From Adhaeretor mobilis (GTDB lineage Bacteria; Planctomycetota; Planctomycetia; Pirellulales; Lacipirellulaceae): 64,000 nucleotides of DNA. Of the stretch, positions 9,047 to 18,551 are shown piece by piece. The notes under the pieces are model-generated. The model worked only from the letters and a program-made list of their open reading frames with translations, did no database searches and was not told the DNA's origin. A program made the position numbers and the translations under genes. Location of the stretch: positions 1,736,001 to 1,800,000 of the forward strand of contig NZ_CP036263.1 of NCBI RefSeq assembly GCF_007741515.1, read 5' to 3'. Numbering within the stretch: position 1 is the first letter of the stretch; each line of letters opens with the position of its first letter.

Positions 9047-9748
9047 ATGTTAGTTAGAAATACAGTATGTTGCGCGTTGGCAATTGGTATCGGGCTATTG
9101 AGCAGCAAAGGACTTGCCCAAACATCGAGGTACGATTTTGGTCGGTCGGACGATAATGCTGCCTATGAACAATCTGGATGGACTTTGTTCGAGCTCGATA
9201 GGAACGGTCCTCCCTCCCCACAAACATCGGAGACAGACGCCTCAACGGGTTGGGCAGTGACACTGGAAACCGCAGATCCTGATGACATAAATGGTCGCAA
9301 TCGCGATCCGTTGGATGCTGTAACTGGCGGGACTTTTACGCTGGACGATGTTTACGTCGACTTCCTCGTAGGTTGGGAAACTTTGTCGATCAACAATCTG
9401 GACCCGACCAAGCAGTATGATGTCCAATTGATCATGTTCGATGACAACCAGGACGACGGTCGTACGCAAACGGTCTCCAATATCACCGATGGCGTAAGCG
9501 ACCTCCTTGGTACTTCCCCCGGACCCGGCGGTGGGTCGAGCCTGATGAGCGATCTCGATTATTCGATCTTCGGGATTGGGCTATCACCTGACGGCAATGG
9601 CGACCTTACTTTTTTGTTCGCCAATAGCGATACGGTCAACAAGTCGCTGGTGAATGGACTGATCGTCACGCAAGTGCCGGAGCCAACGTCGATCGTACTC
9701 CTTGGACTGGGAGGAACGTTAATCTTTCTGGCTCGCCGAGCACATTGA
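9047..9748 (+). CDS. Small PEP-CTERM protein with one FDFG-type domain
   Basis: Single-domain paralogue of the proteins encoded at 7300 and 9845. A signal peptide (MLVRNTVCCALAIGIGLL, ending near GLAQ) is followed by one domain starting YDFGRSDDNAAYEQSGWT with the same NRDPL, TLDDVYVDF and YDVQLIMFDDN elements, then directly by the tail QVPEPTSIVLLGLGGTL with a basic end. No dockerin-like loop is present. The ribosome site AAGGGGAGG at 9032-9040 lies 6 bases before the ATG at 9047, and only 3 before the ATG at 9044, so 9047 is preferred. The neighbours are paralogues, so this is part of a local expansion. Function unknown. Confidence 0.83.
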   Translation: MLVRNTVCCALAIGIGLLSSKGLAQTSRYDFGRSDDNAAYEQSGWTLFELDRNGPPSPQTSETDASTGWAVTLETADPDDINGRNRDPLDAVTGGTFTLDDVYVDFLVGWETLSINNLDPTKQYDVQLIMFDDNQDDGRTQTVSNITDGVSDLLGTSPGPGGGSSLMSDLDYSIFGIGLSPDGNGDLTFLFANSDTVNKSLVNGLIVTQVPEPTSIVLLGLGGTLIFLARRAH

Positions 9749-9844
9749 CGCTGTGTACGTTTGCAATCCGACCCCAACGGCTGTGGTGATGGTGTAGATC
9801 AATCATCGCCACGGCCTTACTTTACACCTTAGACTGCGTCCAAA

Positions 9845-11686
9845 ATGAATTTGTCTGACCGGATACGCCTTCCTACACACTGCATGCGGCATTTCTGTGT
9901 TCTCACAAATTTCCTGAGAGGTCCCTTGCCGACCCCAGACCTGCGCTTGCTTCGCTTTGCCGCGATCAGAAATTGCCGATTCGTGATGTTTGCTGTTGCC
10001 CTAGTGCCGATCTTGGCAAGGGCGGAGAAAGTCAACGTTTTCTTGATCGGCGGACAGTCCAATGCCGATGGTCGTGCGGCAATCAGCGGGCTTCCAACCG
10101 AGCTACAAGCCGTGCAAGGGGATATCGCTATTCATTGGGCTACCGCCGGTAATGGTTCTAGTAGTCTCAATCAGTCGGGGTACAGTTTACTAATGCCTGG
10201 ATTCTCTAATTCGTCAGGCAGCTTTGGCCCAGAGGTGACCTTCGGCCGAGCAATGGCAGATTTCTACGCGGATCGCGGAGAGCACGTCGCTCTCATCAAA
10301 CACGCCCAGGGGGGGACGGGGCTAGAGACCCATTGGCAGGCGGGTGGCGACGCAACCCAAGACAATGATGGTTTCGTCTATCGCCTATTTCAGGAAGTCG
10401 TCGATACGGGCATGACAAACATCCAATCCGCCTTCCCGCCTGAGGGAGGGGGGCAAATTGAGGTCTCGATTGAGGGCATGATCTGGATGCAAGGCGAAAA
10501 AGATTCCAACACAACGGAATCCGCGTTGCATTACCAAGCAAACCTGACGGAGTTCATCGGCGATGTTCGGAGTACCTACGGCACGGAATTACCCTTTGTG
10601 CTCGGCCAGCTTTCCGCAAATCAGATCGGTACGGGAGGTGGTGCGACCAACCGTGAGCTAGTTAGATCGGCGCAAGGCACTGTCGCGACCGCGTTGTCAG
10701 CTACCGAAATGGTCGTTACGGACACATTCGGGCTAAAGGCAGACAACCTTCATTTCAGCGCGTCTGGCCAGCACGATCTAGGCTTTGCATTTGCGAGCCA
10801 AATGCAGAGCCTGTTGTCAGCCACCAATGACTTCAAGTCAGCGAGTTTCGATTTTGGTGTATCGGCAGACGGTAACGCTTATGAACAAGCTGGATGGACT
10901 TTGCTCGAACTCCCTCAAAGCGGTGCTCCATCCCCACAATTATCTGCTGCAGACGCCTCTACGGGCTGGACGGTTATGCTCGAAACCGCAAAACCGGACG
11001 ACCTGCGTGGCCGAAATCGTGACCCGCTGGATGCAACAACTGGTGGGACGCTTACGCTTGATGATGTCTATATCGACTTCGTCACTGGACTCGAAACATT
11101 GTCGATCAACAATCTGGACCCAGCCAAGCAGTACGACGTCCAGCTGATCATGTTCGACGACAATGCGAGCGACGGTCGTACGCAAACGGTCACAAACATC
11201 ACCGACAGTGCAAGCGACCTACTCGGCACAGGCACAGGTCCCGGCGGCGGGTCGAGCTTGACGAGCGATCTCGATTTTTCAGTCTTCGGGACTGGGCTAT
11301 CACCTGACAGCAATGGCGATCTTACTTTCTTATTCGCCAATAGCGATACGGTAGATCGGTCGCTGGTGAACGGACTGATTATCACCGAAGTCGAGTCCCT
11401 CGCCTCTGCAGACTTCGACGGTAACGAGGATGTTGATGGCGCGGACTTACTGACTTGGCAACAAGGCTTAGGGTTGGCGGGACAGACTGATAACACAAAC
11501 GGCGACGCCAACGGCGACGGCGATATCGATAATGCTGACTTAATCATCTGGCAAAATCAGTATGGCACGAGTCCTGGAACGCAGTCTGCGTTCACTGTCG
11601 TGCCCGAACCTTCCTCCCTTGCACTGTGCATCGTGGTGGGGATGACTCTCGTATACCGTCGAGCGTCGAGCGCCGAGTTCGGGTAA
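9845..11686 (+). CDS. SASA-type carbohydrate esterase fused to FDFG domain and PEP-CTERM tail
   Basis: Predicted secreted carbohydrate acetylesterase. The N-terminal ~270 residues after the signal region match the SASA/sialate O-acetylesterase-like SGNH family: nucleophile block FLIGGQSNADGRA, the WMQGEKDSN block and the C-terminal DNLHFSASGQ block carrying the Asp/His pair. An FDFG-type domain follows, then two dockerin-like loops and a PEP-CTERM tail. From 11008 onward the DNA is identical to the gene at 7300. The start is uncertain: the signal peptide core is MFAVALVPILARA, so ATG codons at 9884 or 9986 are alternatives to 9845. Probably removes acetyl groups from polysaccharides near the cell surface; the substrate is inferred only in general terms. 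Confidence 0.82.
   Translation: MNLSDRIRLPTHCMRHFCVLTNFLRGPLPTPDLRLLRFAAIRNCRFVMFAVALVPILARAEKVNVFLIGGQSNADGRAAISGLPTELQAVQGDIAIHWATAGNGSSSLNQSGYSLLMPGFSNSSGSFGPEVTFGRAMADFYADRGEHVALIKHAQGGTGLETHWQAGGDATQDNDGFVYRLFQEVVDTGMTNIQSAFPPEGGGQIEVSIEGMIWMQGEKDSNTTESALHYQANLTEFIGDVRSTYGTELPFVLGQLSANQIGTGGGATNRELVRSAQGTVATALSATEMVVTDTFGLKADNLHFSASGQHDLGFAFASQMQSLLSATNDFKSASFDFGVSADGNAYEQAGWTLLELPQSGAPSPQLSAADASTGWTVMLETAKPDDLRGRNRDPLDATTGGTLTLDDVYIDFVTGLETLSINNLDPAKQYDVQLIMFDDNASDGRTQTVTNITDSASDLLGTGTGPGGGSSLTSDLDFSVFGTGLSPDSNGDLTFLFANSDTVDRSLVNGLIITEVESLASADFDGNEDVDGADLLTWQQGLGLAGQTDNTNGDANGDGDIDNADLIIWQNQYGTSPGTQSAFTVVPEPSSLALCIVVGMTLVYRRASSAEFG
11008..11647 (+). repeat. Direct repeat, copy B (640 bp)
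   Basis: Second copy of 8121-8760. The flanking bases differ at once on both sides: position 11007 is g against c at 8120, and after 11647 the tails diverge to different basic ends. Confidence 0.88.
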
Positions 11687-11831
11687 TTACTGCTGATAAC
11701 ACTTCCTCCAAGGGTACCCGTTTGTATTATTCCTGATCCATGACTAATCCTTTTTTTGTTCGCAGTGCAATCCTGCGTAACAACTTTGCAGGATGCCACC
11801 CACACCTTTTCCTACTACAGTCTGACTTAAC

Positions 11832-14462
11832 ATGAGACACAAACTAACTCGCCAGGGACTACACCATCCACAGTCGCGTTCCTTTCGGTTCATCGAAACT
11901 TCCTGCGCTCGGAAGTTGTGCGTCGAGCAATTGGAAGATCGCCGCATGCTGGCGGTACTGGATGTTAACTCGATGGCGGACAACATCACGTCAGATACTG
12001 AACTCACGATCCGAGAATCAACGCTCTTGATCAATAATGCCGGCGATTCCAATGCGGCACTGGGGCGTGCGCTGACCGCGGGTGAGTTGGCACAAATCGA
12101 CGCATCAACCGACGCGTTCGGAACAAACGACACGATCACCTTCGACACCAACCTGGACGGAGGCGTGATCCGATTGGCCGGATCACAACTTGACATCAGC
12201 ACGCCGACCACGATCGACGGTGCTGACTTAGGGATCACGATCACAGCCGACGCAAATGGCGACGACGTGCTGGTGCCGGGGACGAACATCACCGATGTGA
12301 CGGCTTCCGACGGCCTGCTGGGCGACAACAGCCGGGTACTGCAGATCACCAGCGGCGGTGCGGACACTACGCTGATTGGCCTGACGATTACGGGGGGACA
12401 CTTGACTGGCACCAATGGCGAGGGCGGTGGCATTAGGGCTACCTCACCGCTGACCTTGACCACCAGCACCGTTAGCGGAAACTCGACCGCCACCTACAAT
12501 GGTTCTGGCGGCGGGATTAAGGCCAACGACCTCACAGTCACCAGTAGCACGGTCAGTGGGAACTCCATCACCGGCCGCTACAGTTACGGTGGCGGGATAC
12601 GCGCTACCAACCTCACGCTCACCAACAGCACGGTCAGCGGAAACTCCACTGCGGGCAATTATGGTCATGGCGGCGGGATACGCACTACCAACGCTACGCT
12701 CACCAACAGTACGGTCAGCGGAAACTTCACCACCGGGATCTCGGCCGACGCCGGCGGGATACACGCCAACGACCTCACGGTCACCAATAGCACCGTCAGC
12801 GGGAATTCGACAGTCGGCGCCTTCGCCTCGGCTGGTGGGATGCGAGTCTTAAACGTCACACTCACCAACAGCCTGGTGACCGGCAACGTGGCGGGCAACG
12901 CCATCTCTGATCAAATCCATGCCGTCTACTCGGTCACCCGACAGGGCGGAACCATCGAAGGCGACACACTCCGCGATGGCAGCATCGAGGTGCAGTCCGG
13001 CGTGACCGCTGCCGACATCTTTGACGCGACCACCGAAGTGATTGACGGCAACGGTAACCCGACCGGCGTCTTCACTGGCGTGCTCGATGATAATGGGGGG
13101 GCGACGGCGACAGTTGCGATTCTCCCCAACGGCCTCGCATTCGATACCGGCGACGCCACAATCGGCACGCCCATGGCGTTCGATCAACGGGGGACGCCAT
13201 TTGTCCGTATCGCCGGTGCTGACATTGACATCGGAGCGTTCGAGCTACAATTGCCGGTATTCACCTCTCCCGACGCTGCCGACGTGCCTGACAATACGCT
13301 GCTCGTGCACACTCTCTCAGTGATCGCAGGGGTTGGTCAACTGGTCGATTTCCGTTTACTCGACCAGGTGCCGGTGGGCGATTTAGGACCCGGACAGTCA
13401 CTGGAAATTGGCGAATCGATTTCGTCGCCCGACGGCATGTCAACCCTTTACATGCAGGCCGATGGCAACCTAGTTGCCAGCCAGAACGGCGTGCCGACCT
13501 GGGCTTCAAAGACCAATGGCACCGGCGCGGTTTTTGCCAACATGCAACTTGACGGCAATCTGGTGGTTCGCACCGCCGATGGAACTGCGGTCTACGCTTC
13601 GGGCTCCGTTGGAAACATCGCCTCATTCGCCCGTTTGCGGCTGGATGACTCGGGCATTCCTAAGATTGTCCGCGTTGACGGAGAGATCCTGTGGCAAGGA
13701 ATGCTCGGTAACACGAACGGCGCAGGCACGGTATTTTCTCCTGAAGAGCTTGATCCGGCTTTCACTAAGGCCGTCGATACCGATCTTTTCCAGATCGCAG
13801 GTAGCGATCAACTACAGTTTGTCAGCGCACCGGACTTTGAGATGCCGGCCGATGGCAACATGGACAATATCTATGAAGTCACGGTGTTGGCAGACGGCGG
13901 CAATGACGGCGTGATCCCGCAGACAATTCTTGTGACGGTAACAAACGTGGTGGAAGTGGGAGACGCTGATTTTGACAACGACGACGATATCGACGGTGCT
14001 GACTTCCTCGCCTGGCAGCGCGGCTTCGGTACGGAAGCCCCTAACGCAACCAAGAGCGACGGTGATGCTGACAACGATACCGACGTCGATGGCAACGACC
14101 TTAGCATCTGGGAGTTGCAATTCGGTGAGCCTGCGCCGCTGGCATCTGCTTTGAGCACTTCAATCAGTAGAACAATCGCTATGGAGAGACAAGCGGAGGA
14201 CGCAGTGTTGAACGAGGAGTTAGTCGATGCCGCGATTACGCTCAATCATTTCCACCGATTGGGCATTAGCAAGACGTCTCAAGTTGTCCTTAAACCGACC
14301 GTATCGGAACACCTATTCGTTCGCGCGGTGCCGCAACCTTCGTTGTCAACAAGTAGCAAACTAAGCTACGTCAATTCGGTCCCTATCGGTGAACTCGAGA
14401 ACGACGCCAAGGAGCATAGTTGGCTGGCGGAAGAACTTTTGGAAGCAGTTTTTGGTCAGTAG
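11832..14462 (+). CDS. Large surface protein: beta-helix repeats, bulb-type lectin domain, dockerin-like loops
   Basis: The N terminus has no ordinary signal peptide but carries VEQLEDRRMLAVLDVNS, a motif type common at the start of very large planctomycete surface proteins. Residues ~40-210 resemble the N-terminal part of parallel beta-helix proteins (LTIRESTLLIN). Six or more repeats of the form LTNSTVSGNST with GGGI follow, a right-handed beta-helix with the choice-of-anchor style. Near residues 520-610 is a bulb-type mannose lectin-like segment (LYMQADGNLVAS, MQLDGNLVVR). A cadherin-like stretch and two dockerin-like loops (DFDNDDDIDGADFLAWQ, DADNDTDVDGNDLSIWE) follow. Unlike its neighbours it ends without a PEP-CTERM tail (ELLEAVFGQ). 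Probably binds polysaccharide; no catalytic residues identified. Confidence 0.82.
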   Translation: MRHKLTRQGLHHPQSRSFRFIETSCARKLCVEQLEDRRMLAVLDVNSMADNITSDTELTIRESTLLINNAGDSNAALGRALTAGELAQIDASTDAFGTNDTITFDTNLDGGVIRLAGSQLDISTPTTIDGADLGITITADANGDDVLVPGTNITDVTASDGLLGDNSRVLQITSGGADTTLIGLTITGGHLTGTNGEGGGIRATSPLTLTTSTVSGNSTATYNGSGGGIKANDLTVTSSTVSGNSITGRYSYGGGIRATNLTLTNSTVSGNSTAGNYGHGGGIRTTNATLTNSTVSGNFTTGISADAGGIHANDLTVTNSTVSGNSTVGAFASAGGMRVLNVTLTNSLVTGNVAGNAISDQIHAVYSVTRQGGTIEGDTLRDGSIEVQSGVTAADIFDATTEVIDGNGNPTGVFTGVLDDNGGATATVAILPNGLAFDTGDATIGTPMAFDQRGTPFVRIAGADIDIGAFELQLPVFTSPDAADVPDNTLLVHTLSVIAGVGQLVDFRLLDQVPVGDLGPGQSLEIGESISSPDGMSTLYMQADGNLVASQNGVPTWASKTNGTGAVFANMQLDGNLVVRTADGTAVYASGSVGNIASFARLRLDDSGIPKIVRVDGEILWQGMLGNTNGAGTVFSPEELDPAFTKAVDTDLFQIAGSDQLQFVSAPDFEMPADGNMDNIYEVTVLADGGNDGVIPQTILVTVTNVVEVGDADFDNDDDIDGADFLAWQRGFGTEAPNATKSDGDADNDTDVDGNDLSIWELQFGEPAPLASALSTSISRTIAMERQAEDAVLNEELVDAAITLNHFHRLGISKTSQVVLKPTVSEHLFVRAVPQPSLSTSSKLSYVNSVPIGELENDAKEHSWLAEELLEAVFGQ

Positions 14463-14919
14463 GCTGCGGCGGACAGTGGGCATCAATGCAAACACCTCGT
14501 GCGTTTTCTACTTACATCGAATCGCTCCGTATAGTCAATCTTACGTGAATTGCCAACCAGGCCAGTTGGTGCAGGAGACGTTCTTCGAGGCGAGTAAAGT
14601 GTGAATCGTTTGTTCTAATTGACAAAAAGCACAGTTGCTGAGACCAACGAGTTAGCTCCTGTCTTGATGTCAGCCTGACCACCTCAATCTGTTACGCAAA
14701 GACGTGGGCAGCTAGAATAGATGCATCACCCCGTCTCCCAACGTTACTCGAATATTAGTAGCTGGTTACTGCAATCGGGTTGTAGGGAGTTCGCAATCTA
14801 CCTTTAAGAACGATTTACCCAAAGGCGTTCTCACTAAATCGAGACACTCACAACCTGTAGAATTGCATAGATCGTAGCATCCAGAAGTCGTGGCCCATTT
14901 TCTAGCAGACACAGCAACC
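14463..14919. other. Intergenic stretch, nothing recognised
   Basis: 457 bases between the beta-helix gene and the second sulfatase. It probably contains the sulfatase promoter. I saw no gene, RNA or convincing repeat here. Confidence 0.4.
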
Positions 14920-16815
14920 ATGAATACAAATTTTAAAGGTAGTGTTTTAGTCATTCTCGCAACGGGATGGCTCGCCCTTGGGGGCACTGCTCTAGCGGAG
15001 CAATCGCTGCCCAACATTCTTTGGCTATCAGCCGAAGACATCAGTCCGCATCTGGGTTGCTATGGCGACCCGCACGCCATCACGCCGCATCTCGATCAAT
15101 TGGCAACGCAGGGTGTGCGTTACACTCACGCGTTCACGACCGCGGGGGTTTGTGCCCCATGTCGCAGCGGGATTATCACCGGCATGTACCAGACAACGCT
15201 CGGGACCCAACACATGCGTTGCCAAGCGACATTGCCGAGTCACATCCAGCCGTTCCCCGCCTATCTGCGCGAAGCAGGCTACTACTGCACGAACAACTCG
15301 AAGCAGGACTACCAATTCATTACGCCACCTGAAACCTGGGACAAGTCCTCGTCTAACGCACATTGGCGCGGACGGAACCCGGAGCAGCCTTTCTTTGCGG
15401 TATTCAATTTCTCGGGCTGCCATGAAGGCGGCATCGCGCGTGACAAAAAGTACGAACAGGTCACTGCCAACCTCCGCCCCGAGCAACGGCAGGACGCCGC
15501 CAAGCTCACTACGCTCCCGCCCTACTACCCCGACACACCGATCACTCGCGAAGATTGGAAACGCAATTACGAGTTGATCACTGCGATGGATGCCTGGGCG
15601 GGGAAGCTCATCGCACAACTGAAAGACGATGGTCTCTATGAAGACACGATTATCATGTTCTGGTCTGATCACGGCGTGGGGCTGCCTCGGGCGAAGCGCT
15701 GGTTGTACGACTCTGGAACGCACGTGCCGTTGATTGCACGCATCCCCGAAAAATTCCGAACCGGCGAGCAGGACGCACCAGGCACCGTTGTCGAGGATCT
15801 AGTGAGCTCCATCGACTTTGGTCCGACGGTACTGAACCTAGCCGGATTGGAAGTGCCCACGTACATGCAGGGCCAACCGTTTTTGGGCAAGAGTTTGCCG
15901 CAGCCACGTAATTACGTTTATGGTGCACGAGATCGCATGGATGAACGCTACGACATCATTCGCATGGTTCGCGACAAGCGATACAAGTACTTGCGAAACT
16001 ATGAGCCACAGAAGCCGTATTACCAGTGGATGGAAACGCCCGAAAAGGGAGCGACCATGCGAGAACTGCGTCGCGTTCACGCTGAGGGCAAGTTGCCTGA
16101 AGCAGCAGAGCTGTTTTTTGCAAAGACCAAGCCGGCTGAGGAACTCTACGATACTACGAATGATCCCCACGAGCTCAATAATCTCGCTGGCGACCCACAC
16201 CACTCCGACGTGCTGCAACGTTTGCGAGCGGCTCAGTTGGCATGGGCCGAATCAACTCTGGACCTCGGCCTAGTCGCTGAGCCGATTCTCGCCACCCGCG
16301 AACAGCAGATCAGCAGCCGCTACGAAATGTTGCGCCAAGCAAACGGAGCGGAATTAGCTGCCCGCATTCGTCAGGCAGCCGTCGCGGCATCGCTAGGCGA
16401 GTCGGCAAAGGCAAACCTCGCTATTGCAGCGATCGACGCTGATCCGGCAGTCCGCTACTGGGGAGCCATCGGTCTGGGCAATCTGAGCCAAACCGATGAC
16501 GAGATTCGTGGCCAGCTTAAACGGCTGCTCGACGACCCGTCAAACGCTGTTCGCTTAGCTGCGGCACGTGGGCTTTGCCGAACAGGGAGTTCCTCAACTG
16601 CTCTGAATAGATTGGCCGAAGTGCTCACTGAAGGCTCGCAGTGGGAGCGGTTGCAAGCGGCCATCGCGCTGGACGAGCTAGACCAGCAGGCCGCTGCTGT
16701 AGTGGAACCTATGCGAGCCGCGCTCACACCGCGAACAGAGCTCTACTCCAAGGGAAAATATACAGTCCGAGTGATCCATCGAGCGCTAGCTGAACTTGAA
16801 CCCGAAGCACCCTAA
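14920..16815 (+). CDS. Secreted sulfatase with C-terminal HEAT-like repeats
   Basis: Predicted exported sulfatase, similar in layout to N-sulfoglucosamine sulfohydrolase-like enzymes. The signal peptide ends at TALAEQ. The metal-site opening is PNILWLSAEDISPHLGCYGD and the activation motif is C78-A-P-C-R82 followed by SGIITGMY; the fourth position is Cys where Ser is most common. A WSDHGVGLPRAKRW segment gives the second metal site. After the catalytic domain (about residue 480) come HEAT-like helical repeats (AAIDADPAVRYWGAIGLGNL, DPSNAVRLAAARGLCR), a combination often seen in planctomycete sulfatases. The ATG at 14920 is preferred over the GTG at 14890 because it directly precedes the signal peptide. 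It stands alone; exact substrate unknown. Confidence 0.93.
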   Translation: MNTNFKGSVLVILATGWLALGGTALAEQSLPNILWLSAEDISPHLGCYGDPHAITPHLDQLATQGVRYTHAFTTAGVCAPCRSGIITGMYQTTLGTQHMRCQATLPSHIQPFPAYLREAGYYCTNNSKQDYQFITPPETWDKSSSNAHWRGRNPEQPFFAVFNFSGCHEGGIARDKKYEQVTANLRPEQRQDAAKLTTLPPYYPDTPITREDWKRNYELITAMDAWAGKLIAQLKDDGLYEDTIIMFWSDHGVGLPRAKRWLYDSGTHVPLIARIPEKFRTGEQDAPGTVVEDLVSSIDFGPTVLNLAGLEVPTYMQGQPFLGKSLPQPRNYVYGARDRMDERYDIIRMVRDKRYKYLRNYEPQKPYYQWMETPEKGATMRELRRVHAEGKLPEAAELFFAKTKPAEELYDTTNDPHELNNLAGDPHHSDVLQRLRAAQLAWAESTLDLGLVAEPILATREQQISSRYEMLRQANGAELAARIRQAAVAASLGESAKANLAIAAIDADPAVRYWGAIGLGNLSQTDDEIRGQLKRLLDDPSNAVRLAAARGLCRTGSSSTALNRLAEVLTEGSQWERLQAAIALDELDQQAAAVVEPMRAALTPRTELYSKGKYTVRVIHRALAELEPEAP

Positions 16816-17579
16816 TCCACGAGCAGATCCATGAAGCTTGCCCACGAACACACTTCACTTTCAAATGACTACGTTTCTGCCGTTCAAATAGGTTGTCATT
16901 TGAAAACATCTTGCTTTGCAGCGCAGAGGCATCGTCGATATTGCACTTGCAGTAGTCTTGTTGACGTCTTCACTCTCTAGAATCGTCTACAAGCTACCCC
17001 TCGGTGGGATAGAACTGGAGAAGTAGAATCTGGCGTGTACTCGCATCGGATGATTTCACCGACGTGGGATCTGCGCGCTGCTTCATGCCGCAGCAGACGT
17101 CATCTCCGCATGATGAATTTGATTCGCTAAGCCACTGAAAACCAAAACTGCAGCGAAGTCAGAGCGATCTCATTCTCTCAGTGTGTTTGAACCTGTTACG
17201 TGGACTATGTCATGCTTAGACATCGTTACGTGCAATAGTGGTCATAGATCTGACAGTGGGTACTGCAGTTCGCTTCGGTAGTTGGCCAGCTAGCCAAGAA
17301 ACAGTTCTTCTGGGTCGATTAGCGATACGTGCTAAAGGCCGGACATGCGTGTGAACGCCACCTTCAGCGTCCGCCGCTTGGTGGTTTCAGTTGAGCAAAT
17401 CGAGTGCTACCCTGCCTGGTGTTCGTCCAATCTCGGAGCAGGTGGAGTGAATTGTTTCGACGTCGTAAGTATTGAAAGTGGCCCCTCGGACACGGTGTCC
17501 GGGGTAGTCCTCTTCCGTAAGTTCCACAGCGTATCGCTAGCCCAAGCTTGTTGGTTCACTAACAATAAGCGAGTCACTT
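16816..17579. other. Long intergenic stretch
   Basis: 764 bases without a credible gene. One short palindrome, CGGACAC-G-GTGTCCG, lies at 17487-17501 and could be part of a terminator or protein site. It is the left flank of the worn accessory region that follows. Confidence 0.4.
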
Positions 17580-17930
17580 CTAAAAGCGGTCGCCATAGGC
17601 GATCCGTTTTCCGTTGTTGTACAGCACCCGAGCGTAGGCGATCTGACAGGCTCGTTCGATGCGCGAGATTTGAGCCCAAGTTACCCCGGGGTCTTTCCCA
17701 TCCAATCGCCATTGCGTGGATTCACCGGGTGGTGGTTCGTTTGCGATCGACTCCATTTCGGCCAGATCTTCGGTCGTGAGGTAGCTCTTCCACCCCTCCT
17801 TAAACCCGGCTGGCCAGCGGTGGATGTGCCACTGAACAACGCGTCTCTTCTCTTCGTCGGAAAGCCAACTCTCGTCCACCACGAGTGGCTGATACCCATG
17901 GAGCGACAGCCCATAAGATTTAGGTTTCAT
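17580..17930 (-). CDS. Small hypothetical protein
   Basis: A 116-residue soluble protein starting MKPKSYGLSLHGYQPLV and ending in an Arg/Tyr-rich tail (ARVLYNNGKRIAYGDRF). The ATG at 17930 has an AGAGG box 5 bases upstream (GAAAGAGGTTGCC), which decides the start. No known domain, signal peptide or membrane segment was recognised. It lies 24 bases downstream of a pseudogene in the same direction, so it was probably the third gene of the same cassette. Its neighbours are broken, yet this frame is intact; either it is still used or it has not yet decayed. Confidence 0.5.
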   Translation of the reverse strand: MKPKSYGLSLHGYQPLVVDESWLSDEEKRRVVQWHIHRWPAGFKEGWKSYLTTEDLAEMESIANEPPPGESTQWRLDGKDPGVTWAQISRIERACQIAYARVLYNNGKRIAYGDRF

Positions 17931-17954
17931 GGCAACCTCTTTCAACTTCCTGTG

Positions 17955-18551
17955 TCATTTCAGGTTCGCCAGCAGCGCATCGCTACGGACTGCAGTTTGG
18001 TACGTGCGCGAAGCTGCTTGGTATCGCGACTCAGCCTGCTTCAGGACCTTTTGGACCGCAGGCGAGTCGAGGTCATCGATGTGTCTGAGCTCTAAGACTT
18101 GGACGAAGAGCCAGTACATGACCAGCCGGGACGCAGTCATCTGCGTGCACAGCGAGTTGCTCTCGTTGGCTAGCTGACGCCGCATTTCTGAATTCCGTTT
18201 CAGGAGCGACTCTAGTCTTAGCGGAGACTCCGTACCGCACAGCGACATTCTTTTTCTCAACGGTACGAGAGATATCTCCAAGTCGTTGCCACATGTAAGG
18301 TGCTTCATCCAGCTTGGCCCTAGCAAGTCCAAGGAGCCAGCCTCGCCAGTGAGCACAGTATCTGACAGTTTCTTAAGCTGCCTATACTCCCTCTGATCTT
18401 CCCGTACAGTCCGATAGGTAGATCGACGGGGGGGTGAGTCGCCCTGTTTCTCCTGTAGTCCTCCAGATGACTCTGCCCGCCTTGACGCGGAATATTGCTC
18501 GAAAGGTGACTATTTACTAAAAGATTCTGTTTTACTTTTCAGGCTTTCCAT
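17955..18551 (-). pseudogene. Broken second gene of a decayed two-gene cassette
   Basis: Three reading frames together resemble one helical protein. It begins MESLKSKTESFSK and meets a TAG at 18510-18512. The same frame continues through REYRQLKKLSDTVLTGEAG to about 18315, shifts to a second frame reading ARAKLDEAPYMWQRLGDISR, and returns near 18240 to LLKRNSEMRRQLANESNSL and the C-terminal part SASRYQAASRTYQTAVRS-like helices ending LLANLK. The order (a short acidic start, a D-E-x-P-x-x-W-x-x-x-G-D-x-x-R element, a coiled coil, a W-L-F/Y region, a helix rich in Q/A/R) matches, from memory, a hypothetical protein often encoded directly after the one at 18852. Its function was never clear. At least one stop and two frameshifts make it non-functional. 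Confidence 0.6.

Noticed and set aside
11744-12493. 249-codon minus-strand frame
   Set aside because: Antisense to the start of the beta-helix gene; low-complexity Val/Ser/Pro translation without any motif.
15028-15723. 231-codon minus-strand frame
   Set aside because: Antisense to the second sulfatase, whose catalytic motifs are clear on the plus strand.
17487-17501. Short palindrome CGGACAC-G-GTGTCCG
   Set aside because: Too short and isolated to assign a role; mentioned only in the intergenic entry.
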